A stretch of 64,000 nt of DNA from Pseudoxanthomonas indica (GTDB lineage Bacteria; Pseudomonadota; Gammaproteobacteria; Xanthomonadales; Xanthomonadaceae), in NCBI RefSeq assembly GCF_900167565.1, contig NZ_FUZV01000001.1, forward strand, positions 1,961,001 to 2,025,000, written 5' to 3'. How positions within the stretch are numbered: position 1 is the first letter of the stretch; every line of letters starts with the position of its first letter. A model generated the notes under the pieces. It made no database searches. It had not been told where the DNA came from and was given only the letters and a program-made list of their open reading frames with translations. The position numbers and the translations under genes are program-made. This document shows, one piece after another, positions 9,684 to 21,922 of this stretch.

Positions 9684-10784
9684 ATGCGTTTCAGCCTTCA
9701 GCGCGAAGCCTTTCTCAAGCCGCTGGCCCAAGTGGTCAATGTGGTCGAACGCCGGCAGACCCTGCCGGTCCTGGCAAACTTCCTGGTGCAGGTGCAGAAC
9801 GGCCAGTTGTCACTGACCGGTACCGATCTGGAAGTCGAGATGATTGCGCGCTGCGCAGTCGATGACGCGCAGGATGGCGAAACCACCATCCCGGCGCGCA
9901 AGTTGTTCGAGATCGTGCGAGCCCTGCCCGACGGCAGCAAGGTCACCGTCAGCCAGACGGGCGACAAGGTGACCGTGCAGGCTGGACGCAGCCGCTTCAG
10001 CCTGGCGACGTTGCCAGCCAATGACTTCCCCTCGGTGGATGAAGTCGAGGCAACCGAGCGCATCGATGTCACCGAAGCCACGTTGAAGGAACTAATTGAG
10101 CGCACTGCGTTCGCCATGGCGCAGCAGGACGTTCGTTACTACCTCAACGGCCTGCTGTTCGATTTGGCGGACCGGACCCTGCGCTGCGTGGCAACCGATG
10201 GACATCGCCTCGCATTGTGCGAAGCCGAGCTGGAGGGCGCGCCGCTCTCCAAGCGCCAGCTGATCGTGCCCCGCAAAGGCGTGACCGAACTGCAGCGCTT
10301 GCTGGAAGGCGGCGACCGCGCGCTGGAACTGGAAGTCGGCCGCAGTCACATCCGCGTGAAGCGCGACGACGTCAGCTTTACATCAAAGCTGATCGACGGC
10401 CGATTCCCGGATTACGGCGCGGTGATTCCGATCGGCGCCGACCGGGAGGTGCGTCTGGACCGCGAGGTGCTGCGGGCGGCGTTGCAGCGTGCGGCCATCC
10501 TGTCGAACGAGAAGTACCGCGGCGTCCGTGTGGAAGTCTCGCCAGGTCAGGTCAAGATCAGCGCGCACAATCCCGAACAGGAAGAAGCCCAGGAAGAGAT
10601 CGAGGCTGACACCAAGGTGGATGGCCTGGCCATTGGCTTCAACGTGAACTACCTGCTGGATGCATTGAGCGCCCTGCGTGATGAGCACATCGTGATCCAG
10701 CTTCGCGACGCCAATTCTTCGGCTTTGGTGCGCGAAGCCAGCAGCGAAAAGTCCCGCCACGTGGTCATGCCCTTGCGACTCTGA
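9684..10784 (+). CDS. dnaN: DNA polymerase III subunit beta (sliding clamp)
   Basis: 366 residues, the usual clamp length, with three repeated clamp domains. Starts MRFSLQREAFLKPLAQVVNVVERR, a typical start, with AAGGGG about 12 bases upstream. The C-terminus ends in the family-type HVVMPLRL. Forms the dimeric ring that tethers Pol III and binds MutS, DnaE and other partners through the hydrophobic cleft. A parS-like site overlaps its 3' flank and a terminator follows. Confidence 0.98.
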   Translation: MRFSLQREAFLKPLAQVVNVVERRQTLPVLANFLVQVQNGQLSLTGTDLEVEMIARCAVDDAQDGETTIPARKLFEIVRALPDGSKVTVSQTGDKVTVQAGRSRFSLATLPANDFPSVDEVEATERIDVTEATLKELIERTAFAMAQQDVRYYLNGLLFDLADRTLRCVATDGHRLALCEAELEGAPLSKRQLIVPRKGVTELQRLLEGGDRALELEVGRSHIRVKRDDVSFTSKLIDGRFPDYGAVIPIGADREVRLDREVLRAALQRAAILSNEKYRGVRVEVSPGQVKISAHNPEQEEAQEEIEADTKVDGLAIGFNVNYLLDALSALRDEHIVIQLRDANSSALVREASSEKSRHVVMPLRL

Positions 10785-10787
10785 TTG

Positions 10788-10803
10788 GGTTTCACGTGAA
10801 ACA
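10788..10803. promoter_or_regulatory. parS-like site 1 (dnaN-recF spacer)
   Basis: GGTTTCACGTGAAACA matches the parS consensus TGTTTCACGTGAAACA at 15 of 16 positions; the 14-base core (10789-10802) is a perfect palindrome. It lies 3 bases after the dnaN stop. ParB is expected to load here; parA/parB are not in the window. Confidence 0.85.
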
Positions 10804-10806
10804 TGG

Positions 10807-10836
10807 AACGCCCGGCATCGCCGGGCGTTTTCTTTT
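10807..10836 (+). terminator. rho-independent terminator after dnaN
   Basis: Ten-base perfect arms (10807-10816, 10820-10829) with a three-base loop followed by TTCTTTT. It begins just after parS site 1 and would separate dnaN from recF transcription. Confidence 0.9.
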
Positions 10837-10958
10837 GTAGATTCGAAACCCGCATGGCTGCGAGTCCCTAAGTAGAATTCCTTGATGCCTACCCATTCCC
10901 CCGCCTGTTATTGCCTCCTGGCGTCGCGCTTTGACTCTTTGCAGTATGGGCGACCGGC

Positions 10959-14608
<3,650 letters not shown>

Positions 14609-14610
14609 GG

Positions 14611-15429
14611 ATGGACAACACGCCCGCCTCCTTCGACGGGCGCGTGACGCCCACCCACGCCGTGCAACCCCTGCGCGGCGTGTTGCCGCGATGGTTGCTC
14701 GATGTGGTACTGACGCTGGTCATCGGGTTTGCCTTGATGACCTTGGCAGGCCTGATGTGGGGTGTCCTGACGGGCACTCGCTCCGCGCTGCAAGGCGCGG
14801 ATGCCGACGCAGTGGGAGCGGCCATCGCATCGCCAGGCGCGTTGGCGCAAATCGGCATGGTCTTGCTGGCATCCGCCACGACCGCGCTGCTCATCTATGT
14901 GTGGCGTCAACCGGCGACGTCCGCCGAGCGCCGGTACGCGTATCAGCAAATGCGCCGACCTCAGACCTGGGCGCTCGCGATTGCAACGGCCGTCGTCTTG
15001 TTCGCTGGCACCACCCTGGTCACGTGGCTGCTGCACACATGGGGCATGGCACCCAGCCCCGCCAACCTCGCCGTGATCCGTGCGGCGCTCGCGCAGAGCC
15101 CGACCTTTGTCGTGCTTTTCACCGTCGTGGCGGCGCCCCTGTATGAGGAGTTGTTGTTCCGCCGGGTTTTGTTCGGGCGCCTGTGGAAGGCCGGCAGGCC
15201 GGTCCTGGGGATGTGGTTGAGCGGGTTCGCCTTTGCCCTGTCGCACGAGGTCCCTGGCCTGGGGCAGGGTCCGCTGGCCGCAACCCTCTGCCTGCTGCTG
15301 GTCTACGCGGCCATGGGGGCGAGCTTTGCCTGGCTGTACAAGAAAACGGGCAGCTTGTGGGCGGCGGTCCTGGCTCACGCGGTCAACAACGCCCTGGCCC
15401 TGTCCGTGCTGCTGGTCTCCGGTCCCTGA
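14611..15429 (+). CDS. CPBP family intramembrane metalloprotease
   Basis: 272 residues from the ATG at 14611 (an in-frame TTG at 14605 overlaps the gyrB stop and is less likely). Several hydrophobic segments and the three CPBP/CAAX-protease motifs: EELLFRR (motif 1, glutamates plus Arg), FALSHE (motif 2 His) and HAVNNAL (motif 3 His/Asn). Members cleave or modify substrates within the membrane; the partner here is unknown. Directly follows gyrB without a terminator. Confidence 0.88.
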   Translation: MDNTPASFDGRVTPTHAVQPLRGVLPRWLLDVVLTLVIGFALMTLAGLMWGVLTGTRSALQGADADAVGAAIASPGALAQIGMVLLASATTALLIYVWRQPATSAERRYAYQQMRRPQTWALAIATAVVLFAGTTLVTWLLHTWGMAPSPANLAVIRAALAQSPTFVVLFTVVAAPLYEELLFRRVLFGRLWKAGRPVLGMWLSGFAFALSHEVPGLGQGPLAATLCLLLVYAAMGASFAWLYKKTGSLWAAVLAHAVNNALALSVLLVSGP

Positions 15430-15501
15430 GTTCAACCCGGATTGACGGGAAGTTAAGACTTTCTTGCCGACACTATCGCCATCCCGGAATGGAGTGCCGT
15501 C

Positions 15502-16308
15502 ATGAAGCCTTGGTTGCTGTCCGCGTCCATCGCGGCCTTGCTTGTCGCCTGTGCCACCACCACCTCGCCGACCGGACGCACGCAGGTCGTAGGGGGCGTC
15601 TCGCAGCAACAGCTGGATCAACTGGGTGCGCAGGCTTTTGCCGAAACCAAGGCGAAGGAACAGGCCAGCCGTGACGCCAAGCAGAACGCCTATGTCACCT
15701 GCGTGGTCAATGCACTTGTCCGCCAGCTACCGCCAGAGCAGCGCCAGGTCGCTTGGGAAACCGCGGTTTTCGTCGATGCCGAACCCAATGCGTTCGCGTT
15801 GCCGGGCGGCAAGGTAGGCGTCAACACGGGCATCTTCACCGTAGCCAAGAACCAGGACCAACTCGCCGCCGTGCTTGGTCACGAAATCGGGCACGTGATC
15901 AGTCGCCACCATGAGGAGAGGATTACGCGGCAAATGGGGACTCAAACGGGGCTCGGCATCCTCGGTGCCCTGGCCGGCGCCAAGTATGGGCAGACCGGCA
16001 TGGATGCCGTCAGCCAGTTCGGCAGCCTGGGAGCGCAAGGTCTGATCCTGCTGCCCAATTCCCGCACCCAAGAAAGCGAGGCCGATATCGTCGGCCAGCG
16101 CATCATGGCCCAGGCAGGCTTCGACCCCCGGCAGGCCGTCAACCTGTGGCAGAACATGATCTCGGCCGGCGGCGCCCGCCAACCCCAGTGGCTGTCCACC
16201 CACCCCGACCCTACCAATCGCATCCGCGAACTGGAGCGGGACGCGCCCGCCCTGCTGCCCACCTACGAAGCCGCCCGCAAGGCCGGCAACACCCCCAAAT
16301 GCGGCTGA
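15502..16308 (+). CDS. M48 family metalloprotease, lipoprotein (LoiP/BepA-like)
   Basis: 268 residues. Lipoprotein signal with lipobox LVAC (Cys17), zinc motif HEIGH (127-131) and the third-ligand motif ESEAD at about 197. Contains the FALPGGKVGVNTG loop typical of M48C periplasmic proteases such as E. coli LoiP (YggG). Expected to act in outer-membrane quality control. SD GGAG lies about 9 bases before the ATG. It is a stand-alone gene between the CPBP protease and the TPR protein. Confidence 0.9.
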   Translation: MKPWLLSASIAALLVACATTTSPTGRTQVVGGVSQQQLDQLGAQAFAETKAKEQASRDAKQNAYVTCVVNALVRQLPPEQRQVAWETAVFVDAEPNAFALPGGKVGVNTGIFTVAKNQDQLAAVLGHEIGHVISRHHEERITRQMGTQTGLGILGALAGAKYGQTGMDAVSQFGSLGAQGLILLPNSRTQESEADIVGQRIMAQAGFDPRQAVNLWQNMISAGGARQPQWLSTHPDPTNRIRELERDAPALLPTYEAARKAGNTPKCG

Positions 16309-16433
16309 AAAGGCCCGCCATTGCTGCTTCGCAGCAACAAAATCCTTACCAGTTCCGTCACACTTTCTGGTAGTTTTGCCGCCCCCGGACGACTTTCCGG
16401 GTCCGAGTTGCTGGCTCCCCCGAGGTGAACTTC

Positions 16434-17690
16434 ATGCTGCGTAAGTACCAATTCGTTGTGCTCTCCGTCGTCATCGCGGGTCTCTTGGCTCCCGCAAGCT
16501 CGATTGCTCAGTCTTCTTCGCAATCTGGGCGAGACGCCGCAACTTCGGAGCGCAACAAGACGAACAATGCCCGCAGCGCGCAAAACCCAGATAACAATCG
16601 CAACAAACGCAGCATGCGCGATGGAAGAGGTGGTGCGGAAGCCGAAAAATACCCGGAAGCAACTCGCGAAGCGCCGAAGACCACGTCCAAAGCCCAGAGT
16701 CAGTTGAGCAAGCTGTTCAAGGCCAACGAGAAAGAAGGCAACGAAGCCGAAGTGCTGACCCTGGCCAATGAACTGATGGCCAGCGACAAGGCCGGCCCCT
16801 ACGACAAATCGGTGGCAGCCCAGCTCGCTGCTCAGGCCGCTTACAACACCGATGACACGAAGGGTGCCAAGGAACTGGCCCAGAAGGTCATCGACTTCAA
16901 CGGCCTCGACAACAACAACCACTACGGCACGATGCTGTTCCTGGCCCAGCTGTACAGCCAGGATGACCAGTACAACGAAGCCCTGAGCACGATTGACCGC
17001 TTCCTGACCGAAACCAAGTCGCAGAAGCCGGAAGAACTGGTGGTCAAGGGCAACATCCTCTATCGCATGGAGCGCTACCAGGACGCGATTCCGGTGCTCA
17101 AGCAGGCGGTGGAATCCTCGCCCGAGCCGAAGAACGAGTGGATGCAGCTGCTGCTGGCCAGCTACGCGGAAGCGGGCCAGAACGATGCGGCGGTCAAGCT
17201 GGCCGAGTCGCTGGCCGCCAAGAATCCCACCGACAAGAAGGCCCAAATCAATCTGGCCTCCGTGTACTCGCAAGCGGACCAGACCGAAAAGGCTGCAGGC
17301 GTGATGGAAAAGCTGCGCACGGGCGGTCAGCTGACCGACGAGCGTGAGTACAAGCAGCTTTACACCATGTACGCCAACCTGGACGGCAAGGAAAAGGAAG
17401 TCATCTCGGTCATCAACGAAGGCCTGCAGAAGGGCGTCCTCAAGCAGGATGACTACCAGGTCAACCTGGCCCTGGCCCAGTCCTACTACTACTCCGAGCA
17501 GATCCCACAGGCCATCGAGGCCTGGCGGAAAGCGGCACCCCTGTCCAAGGACGGCGAGACCTACCTGAACCTTGCCAAGGTGCTGTGGCAGGAAGACCGC
17601 ATTCCCGAAGCCAAGGAAGCCGCCAAGGCTGGCCTGGCCAAGGGCCTGAAGAAGCCCGAAGAGGCCAAGAAGATTCTGGCTCTACCCTAA
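16434..17690 (+). CDS. secreted tetratricopeptide-repeat protein
   Basis: 418 residues from the ATG at 16434, chosen because GAGG lies 8 bases upstream and a clean signal peptide follows (cleavage near SSIAQ); a GTG at 16425 is inside the SD. After an Asn/Arg/Ser-rich low-complexity stretch (about 27-85), the rest is predicted helical repeats with TPR-type Ala/Leu/Tyr spacing (about 90-410). Located just upstream of tonB-exbB-exbD, as in related xanthomonads. Probably a periplasmic scaffold working with the TonB system, but no direct functional motif is visible. Confidence 0.85.
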   Translation: MLRKYQFVVLSVVIAGLLAPASSIAQSSSQSGRDAATSERNKTNNARSAQNPDNNRNKRSMRDGRGGAEAEKYPEATREAPKTTSKAQSQLSKLFKANEKEGNEAEVLTLANELMASDKAGPYDKSVAAQLAAQAAYNTDDTKGAKELAQKVIDFNGLDNNNHYGTMLFLAQLYSQDDQYNEALSTIDRFLTETKSQKPEELVVKGNILYRMERYQDAIPVLKQAVESSPEPKNEWMQLLLASYAEAGQNDAAVKLAESLAAKNPTDKKAQINLASVYSQADQTEKAAGVMEKLRTGGQLTDEREYKQLYTMYANLDGKEKEVISVINEGLQKGVLKQDDYQVNLALAQSYYYSEQIPQAIEAWRKAAPLSKDGETYLNLAKVLWQEDRIPEAKEAAKAGLAKGLKKPEEAKKILALP

Positions 17691-17729
17691 CGGGAAAACT
17701 TCACATCGCAGGTCAAAAACCACAAGAAA

Positions 17730-17760
17730 TTATGGTTTTAGGCACTGAGAATGTTATAAG
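17730..17760 (+). promoter_or_regulatory. candidate extended -10 promoter for tonB operon
   Basis: TGT-TATAAG (17752-17760) with a poor -35 TTATGG (17730-17735, 19-base spacing). The 90-base leader that follows can form two small hairpins (arms 17770-17779 with 17786-17795, and a GGACG/CGTCC stem near 17811-17826). No confident Fur box was found by eye. Confidence 0.4.
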
Positions 17761-17850
17761 CTGAGGGTTCCCCCTGACGAAACGACGTCCGGGGGCCTAA
17801 CACGATGCGGACGTTTCTGCGTCCAGCCCCAACTTTGAGTTAATTGGCGC

Positions 17851-18525
17851 ATGGCTGAACAACTGGTCATTAATCGATATCGGGAAGAAGAAGAGGACAA
17901 CAGCCTCAACTGGCCCCGGATCATCGGCATTGCTTTCGTGATCGCGCTGCACGCGGCCGCACTGCTGCTGCTGCTCATCCCGGCTGTGGCCCCGCCGGCG
18001 GAAAAGGAACAGAAGGACCGCGTGACGGTGACCATCATCGACGCGCCGCCGCCTCCGCCGCCGCCGCCGCCGCCGCCGCCGAAGCAGGACACCCCGCCGC
18101 CGCCGGTCAAGAACCTGGCGCCGCCCAAGACCACCCCGCTGCCGCCGCCGCCGGAAGCGCCGCCGATCGAGGTTTCCGAACCCCGCCCGGCTGACGTCTA
18201 CCAGCCGCCGTCACCGCCGGCCCCGCCGGCGGCCGTGTCGGACATCGGCGCCAGCGTCGACATTTCCTCGAAGAACATGAACCCGCCGCGCTACCCGCCG
18301 GCCGCGGCACGTGCAGGCATCGAAGGAACTGTCATCCTCATCATCGACGTGGACGCTGGCGGCAACGTCACCAATGTCTCGGTCGAGAAGTCCAGCCGCA
18401 ATCGCGACCTGGATCGCGCCGCGATGGAAGCTGCCCGCAAGTGGCGCTTCAATCCGTCGGTCGTCAACGGTCAGAAAGCCGCCGGTCGCGTCCGCGTCCC
18501 GGTGGACTTCAAGATGGGCGGCTAA
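17851..18525 (+). CDS. tonB: energy transducer TonB
   Basis: 224 residues. Short cytoplasmic N-terminus, one membrane helix (about 25-48) with the His of the TonB SHLS-type motif (ALHAA), a proline-rich periplasmic spanner including a run of 12 prolines (residues about 66-77), and a C-terminal TonB domain (about 140-224) with YPPAA and WRFNP motifs. Transmits the proton-motive force from ExbB/ExbD to outer-membrane receptors. Followed after 73 bases by exbB and then exbD genes, forming one cluster. Confidence 0.96.
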   Translation: MAEQLVINRYREEEEDNSLNWPRIIGIAFVIALHAAALLLLLIPAVAPPAEKEQKDRVTVTIIDAPPPPPPPPPPPPKQDTPPPPVKNLAPPKTTPLPPPPEAPPIEVSEPRPADVYQPPSPPAPPAAVSDIGASVDISSKNMNPPRYPPAAARAGIEGTVILIIDVDAGGNVTNVSVEKSSRNRDLDRAAMEAARKWRFNPSVVNGQKAAGRVRVPVDFKMGG

Positions 18526-18598
18526 GCCGCCCATTCCGTAAAAGTTACGTCACCCGCAACACTTCCAATCAATCAACACTTAAATAAAGGTAAGCGTC

Positions 18599-19360
18599 AT
18601 GCTGCAGGAAACCATCATCGCCGCCGCAGCCGGGGGCAACAACGCTGCAAGCGCCCTGACCAATATGGGCTTCGAGCACCTGATCACCGAAATGGTGCAA
18701 AAGCCCGGCGAGTACGCCGTCTCCTGGGCTGTGCTTCTGATTCTGGTCGCCATGTCGGCCATGTCCTGGTACTGGACCGTCATCAATGCACTGAAGAGCG
18801 CCCGCCTGAAGGGCCAGGCTGACCGCGTCGTCAGCACGTTCTGGGAAACCCCGAACGCGCAAGACGCCATCCGTCTGATGGAAGAGCAGCCGAAGAACGA
18901 GCCGTTCTCCAAGATCGCCCTGGACGCCGCCCAGGCTGCCGCCCACCACCAGCGCGCCGAAGGTACCGGCACTGGCGTTGGCGAGTCGCTGAGCCGTTCG
19001 GAATTCGTTGATCGCGCCCTGCGTCAGGCCGTGACCCGCGAAAGCTCGCGCCTGCAGAGCGGTATGACCCTGCTGGCCACCGTCGGCGCAACCGCTCCGT
19101 TCGTGGGTCTGCTGGGTACGGTGTGGGGCATCTACGGCGCCCTGATCCGCATCGGCGCCACCGGCCAGGCCTCCATCGACGCCGTCGCCGGCCCGGTGGG
19201 TGAAGCGCTGATCATGACCGCCATCGGTCTGTTCGTCGCCATCCCGGCGGTGTTCGCCTACAACTTCTTCAGCAAGACCAACAGCACGACGATCGCCAAG
19301 TTCGATACGTTCGCCCACGATCTGCACGACTTCTTCGCCACCGGCTCGCGCGTTCGCTAA
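18599..19360 (+). CDS. exbB: biopolymer transport protein ExbB (MotA/TolQ/ExbB proton channel)
   Basis: 253 residues with three membrane helices (about 38-58, 155-180, 195-218) and the family signature GLLGTVWGIYGAL in the second. SD AAAGGTAA lies about 9 bases upstream. Forms the pentameric channel with ExbD that energises TonB. Confidence 0.95.
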   Translation: MLQETIIAAAAGGNNAASALTNMGFEHLITEMVQKPGEYAVSWAVLLILVAMSAMSWYWTVINALKSARLKGQADRVVSTFWETPNAQDAIRLMEEQPKNEPFSKIALDAAQAAAHHQRAEGTGTGVGESLSRSEFVDRALRQAVTRESSRLQSGMTLLATVGATAPFVGLLGTVWGIYGALIRIGATGQASIDAVAGPVGEALIMTAIGLFVAIPAVFAYNFFSKTNSTTIAKFDTFAHDLHDFFATGSRVR

Positions 19361-19410
19361 GCCAGCGTCGTCAGTCCCCGCATATCGACAAGCATTGACG
19401 GAGCCCGAAA

Positions 19411-19836
19411 ATGGCTTTCAGTAGTGGTAATAGCAGTGGCCCGATGGCCGAGATCAACGTCACGCCCCTCGTGGACGTGATGTTGGTTCTGCTGATCATC
19501 TTCATCATCACCGCGCCGCTGATGTCGCATAAGGTGAAGATCGAGTTGCCGGAAGCCAACCTCATCCAGGAAAAGGATCAGGTTGCGCCACCCGTTCCGC
19601 CGATCACCGTTTCGGTGAAGGAAGACGGATCGCTGTTCTGGAATGACGAAGCGATCACCAAGGAAATCCTGGAATCGCGTCTGTCCAGCACCGCACAGCT
19701 GCAGCCGCAGCCCAAGCTCAATCTGCGTGGTGATCGCACCACCAAGATGCGCACGATCGCCGAAGTCACCAAGATCGCGCAGAGCCAGGGCATGTTGGAC
19801 ATCGGCTACGTCGCCACCAAGCAGAAGGGTCAGTAA
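19411..19836 (+). CDS. exbD: biopolymer transport protein ExbD (first copy)
   Basis: 141 residues. One N-terminal membrane helix with the essential proton-binding Asp in the motif [14 protein letters not shown], followed by a periplasmic domain. Its first 100 bases are nearly identical to those of the next gene, showing a fairly recent duplication or gene conversion. Proton-coupling partner of ExbB. Confidence 0.95.
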   Translation: MAFSSGNSSGPMAEINVTPLVDVMLVLLIIFIITAPLMSHKVKIELPEANLIQEKDQVAPPVPPITVSVKEDGSLFWNDEAITKEILESRLSSTAQLQPQPKLNLRGDRTTKMRTIAEVTKIAQSQGMLDIGYVATKQKGQ

Positions 19837-19839
19837 GCC

Positions 19840-20250
19840 ATGGCATTCAGTAGTGGTGGAAGCAAGGGCCCGATGGCCGACATCAACGTCACGCCCCTCG
19901 TGGACGTGATGTTGGTGCTGTTGATCATCTTCATCGTGACTGCGCCGATCATGACGTACCCGATCGACGTGGCGTTGCCGCAGCGAGTCATCAACCCGCC
20001 GCCGCAATTGCGCGAACCGCCGCCGCCGATCGACCTGCGCATCGACGCGGGTGGTTCGGTCACGTGGAACGCGTCGCCGGTGAACGTGCAGGATCTGCAG
20101 CAGCGCATGGAAACCGAAATCCAGCGCGATCCAACCAACCAGCCGGAGCTCCGCATTGATGCGGACCCCGAGTCGCAGTACGACGTAATGGCGAAAGTCC
20201 TGGCAGCTGCGAAGAACGCGCAGATGCAAAAAATCGGCTTCGTCCAGTAA
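19840..20250 (+). CDS. exbD: biopolymer transport protein ExbD (second copy)
   Basis: 136 residues, starting 3 bases after the first exbD stop. Same N-terminal helix [14 protein letters not shown] with the conserved Asp, but a divergent periplasmic domain. Tandem exbD1-exbD2 is known in Xanthomonas, where the second copy is not needed for all TonB functions. Confidence 0.94.
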   Translation: MAFSSGGSKGPMADINVTPLVDVMLVLLIIFIVTAPIMTYPIDVALPQRVINPPPQLREPPPPIDLRIDAGGSVTWNASPVNVQDLQQRMETEIQRDPTNQPELRIDADPESQYDVMAKVLAAAKNAQMQKIGFVQ

Positions 20251-20271
20251 CACGCACGACACTTACCTTTG

Positions 20272-20300
20272 AACGCCGCCTTCGGGCGGCGTTTCTTTTT
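20272..20300 (+). terminator. rho-independent terminator after second exbD
   Basis: Nine-base perfect arms (20272-20280, 20285-20293) with a TTCG tetraloop and a T-rich tail. It ends the tonB-exbB-exbD-exbD unit. Confidence 0.92.
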
Positions 20301-20397
20301 GTGGCCCAGGCATCTTGAGCCGGACCCGGGTGGGGGGCTTGCCAGACCGGGGCGCCCGGGCGTAGCGTGGAATCGACCCACGCGAAAGGAGTACGCC

Positions 20398-20787
20398 ATG
20401 GCTTTCTCCGCATCCGCCCGTCCCGCCGCCCTGGCGGAAATGAATGTCACGCCGCTGGTCGACGTCATGCTGGTCCTGTTGATCATCTTCATGGTCACCG
20501 CGCCACTGCTGTCCCGCCCCCTGGATCTGGCGCTGCCACAGCGATCGGACCATCCATCGAAGGCCAGCATCCTGACTTTGCAGGTAGGCAGCCAAGGCGA
20601 CCTCACGCTCGATGACAGGCCGCTGTCGCGAACCCAACTGGACGAGCGCCTGCAGGATGCCTTGCGCAGCGACCCGCGCACCGTATTGACCCTGCGAGCG
20701 TCACCCGATGCCGACTACCAGGAGGTGGTCAGCGCACTGTCCGTCGTTCGACGGGCAGGCGTCGAGCAGGTCAGCTGGCTGGATTGA
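20398..20787 (+). CDS. third ExbD/TolR family protein
   Basis: 129 residues from the ATG at 20398, preceded by a strong SD GAAAGGAG. N-terminal helix [19 protein letters not shown] carries the proton-binding Asp; the periplasmic domain differs from both ExbD copies. It lies beyond a strong terminator with a 97-base spacer, so it is transcribed separately. It has no dedicated ExbB next to it, so it may share ExbB from the main cluster or serve another energised complex. Confidence 0.9.
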   Translation: MAFSASARPAALAEMNVTPLVDVMLVLLIIFMVTAPLLSRPLDLALPQRSDHPSKASILTLQVGSQGDLTLDDRPLSRTQLDERLQDALRSDPRTVLTLRASPDADYQEVVSALSVVRRAGVEQVSWLD

Positions 20788-20796
20788 ACCCGGGGT

Positions 20797-21564
20797 TCAG
20801 CGGTTGCCGCTACGCACCGCTTCGATGATCGCGAGGTAGTTCTGCACGGTGCGATGCAGGCCGGCGTAGAGCGCCTCGCTGATCAGCGCGTGGCCGATGG
20901 ACACTTCCAGCACGCCAGGTACCACTTCGAGGAACTCCTGCAGATTTGCCTGGCTAAGATCATGGCCGGCATTGACGCCCATACCCAGGGACTGGGCTTG
21001 CCGGGCGACGTTGCGACAGCGGGCCAGCTCCGCCTCAGCATCTCCCTTGTCCACAGCCTCGGCAAAGGGGCCGGTATAGATTTCAATCCGATCCGCACCG
21101 GCCGCAGCCGCCTTCTCCAACGACGCGCAGTCGGAATCGACGAAGACACTGACCCGGCTCCCCAGCGCCTTGAGCTGGGCAATCAGCGGTTGCAGTCGGT
21201 CGGCATCACGATCGAAATCGAATCCGTGGTCGGAGGTGATCTGACCATCCGAATCCGGCACCAACGTCGCCTGTGCCGGCCGCGCGCGCTCGCACAACTC
21301 CAGGAATCCCGGATAGCCCTCGCGCGGCGGCGCGAAGGGATTGCCCTCCAGGTTCAGTTCAACGCCGGCCTCGCGGGTCAGGTCCGCCAAGGCATCCACA
21401 TCGTCAGCGCGAACATGACGCTGGTCGGGTCGCGGATGGACGGTGATTCCGTGCGCGCCCGCGTACAGGCAGGCGCGGGCGGCGCGCACCACATCCGGCT
21501 CGTCGCCACCACGCGAGTTGCGCAAGACCGCAATCTTGTTGACGTTGACGCTAAGCGCCGTCAT
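20797..21564 (-). CDS. pdxJ: pyridoxine 5'-phosphate synthase
   Basis: 255 residues from the ATG at 21564, where GGAAG is 5 bases upstream and the protein begins [20 protein letters not shown] as in the family. TIM-barrel enzyme joining 1-deoxyxylulose-5-phosphate and 3-amino-2-oxopropyl phosphate to form pyridoxine 5'-phosphate. Conserved [18 protein letters not shown] and NAGHDLS motifs are intact. Its stop lies in a palindrome shared with the convergent third exbD gene. Confidence 0.96.
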   Translation of the reverse strand: MTALSVNVNKIAVLRNSRGGDEPDVVRAARACLYAGAHGITVHPRPDQRHVRADDVDALADLTREAGVELNLEGNPFAPPREGYPGFLELCERARPAQATLVPDSDGQITSDHGFDFDRDADRLQPLIAQLKALGSRVSVFVDSDCASLEKAAAAGADRIEIYTGPFAEAVDKGDAEAELARCRNVARQAQSLGMGVNAGHDLSQANLQEFLEVVPGVLEVSIGHALISEALYAGLHRTVQNYLAIIEAVRSGNR

Positions 21565-21589
21565 GCCGACTTCCATGTGCGCCATGGTC

Positions 21590-21856
21590 TCACAGCGGCG
21601 GCGGCCCCGGAGGTGTCGACTGATCGCCGCGTTTGCGCGCTTCCGCAAGCTCACGCAAGCGGCGCAGCTCGGCGGGGTCAATCATCTGTGATTCGTCGCG
21701 TTGCCGGTCGCCCATGCGCGAGGCATACCAGCCCATGATCCAGGCCACCATCAGCCCCAACGAGGTGAGCAGGCAAAGCGCCATCAGCAGCAGTGACGTC
21801 GTCCGCATCGACAACAGCAGAGCGCCGATGGCCAGCAGCAAATAGAGCCAATGCAT
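21590..21856 (-). CDS. small two-helix membrane protein, unknown function
   Basis: 88 residues with a strong SD (GGAGG) before the ATG at 21856. Two hydrophobic helices (about 1-20 and 22-42), then a charged Arg/Glu tail ending in prolines. No recognised family. It lies 25 bases upstream of pdxJ on the same strand and is likely co-transcribed with it and perhaps cls. Confidence 0.7.
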   Translation of the reverse strand: MHWLYLLLAIGALLLSMRTTSLLLMALCLLTSLGLMVAWIMGWYASRMGDRQRDESQMIDPAELRRLRELAEARKRGDQSTPPGPPPL

Positions 21857-21922
21857 GGACGTTACCTCCCCGGGATCGGCGCGAGTGTACCGCGTCCGGA
21901 GCGCCGCGGAACCGGCGCTGGT

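Noticed and set aside
10755..10766. CCACGTGG in dnaN as a parS site
   Set aside because: Only the central bases match; flanking arms do not.
18045..18215. Possible CRISPR or tandem DNA repeat in tonB
   Set aside because: It is the CCG-rich code for the proline spanner of TonB.
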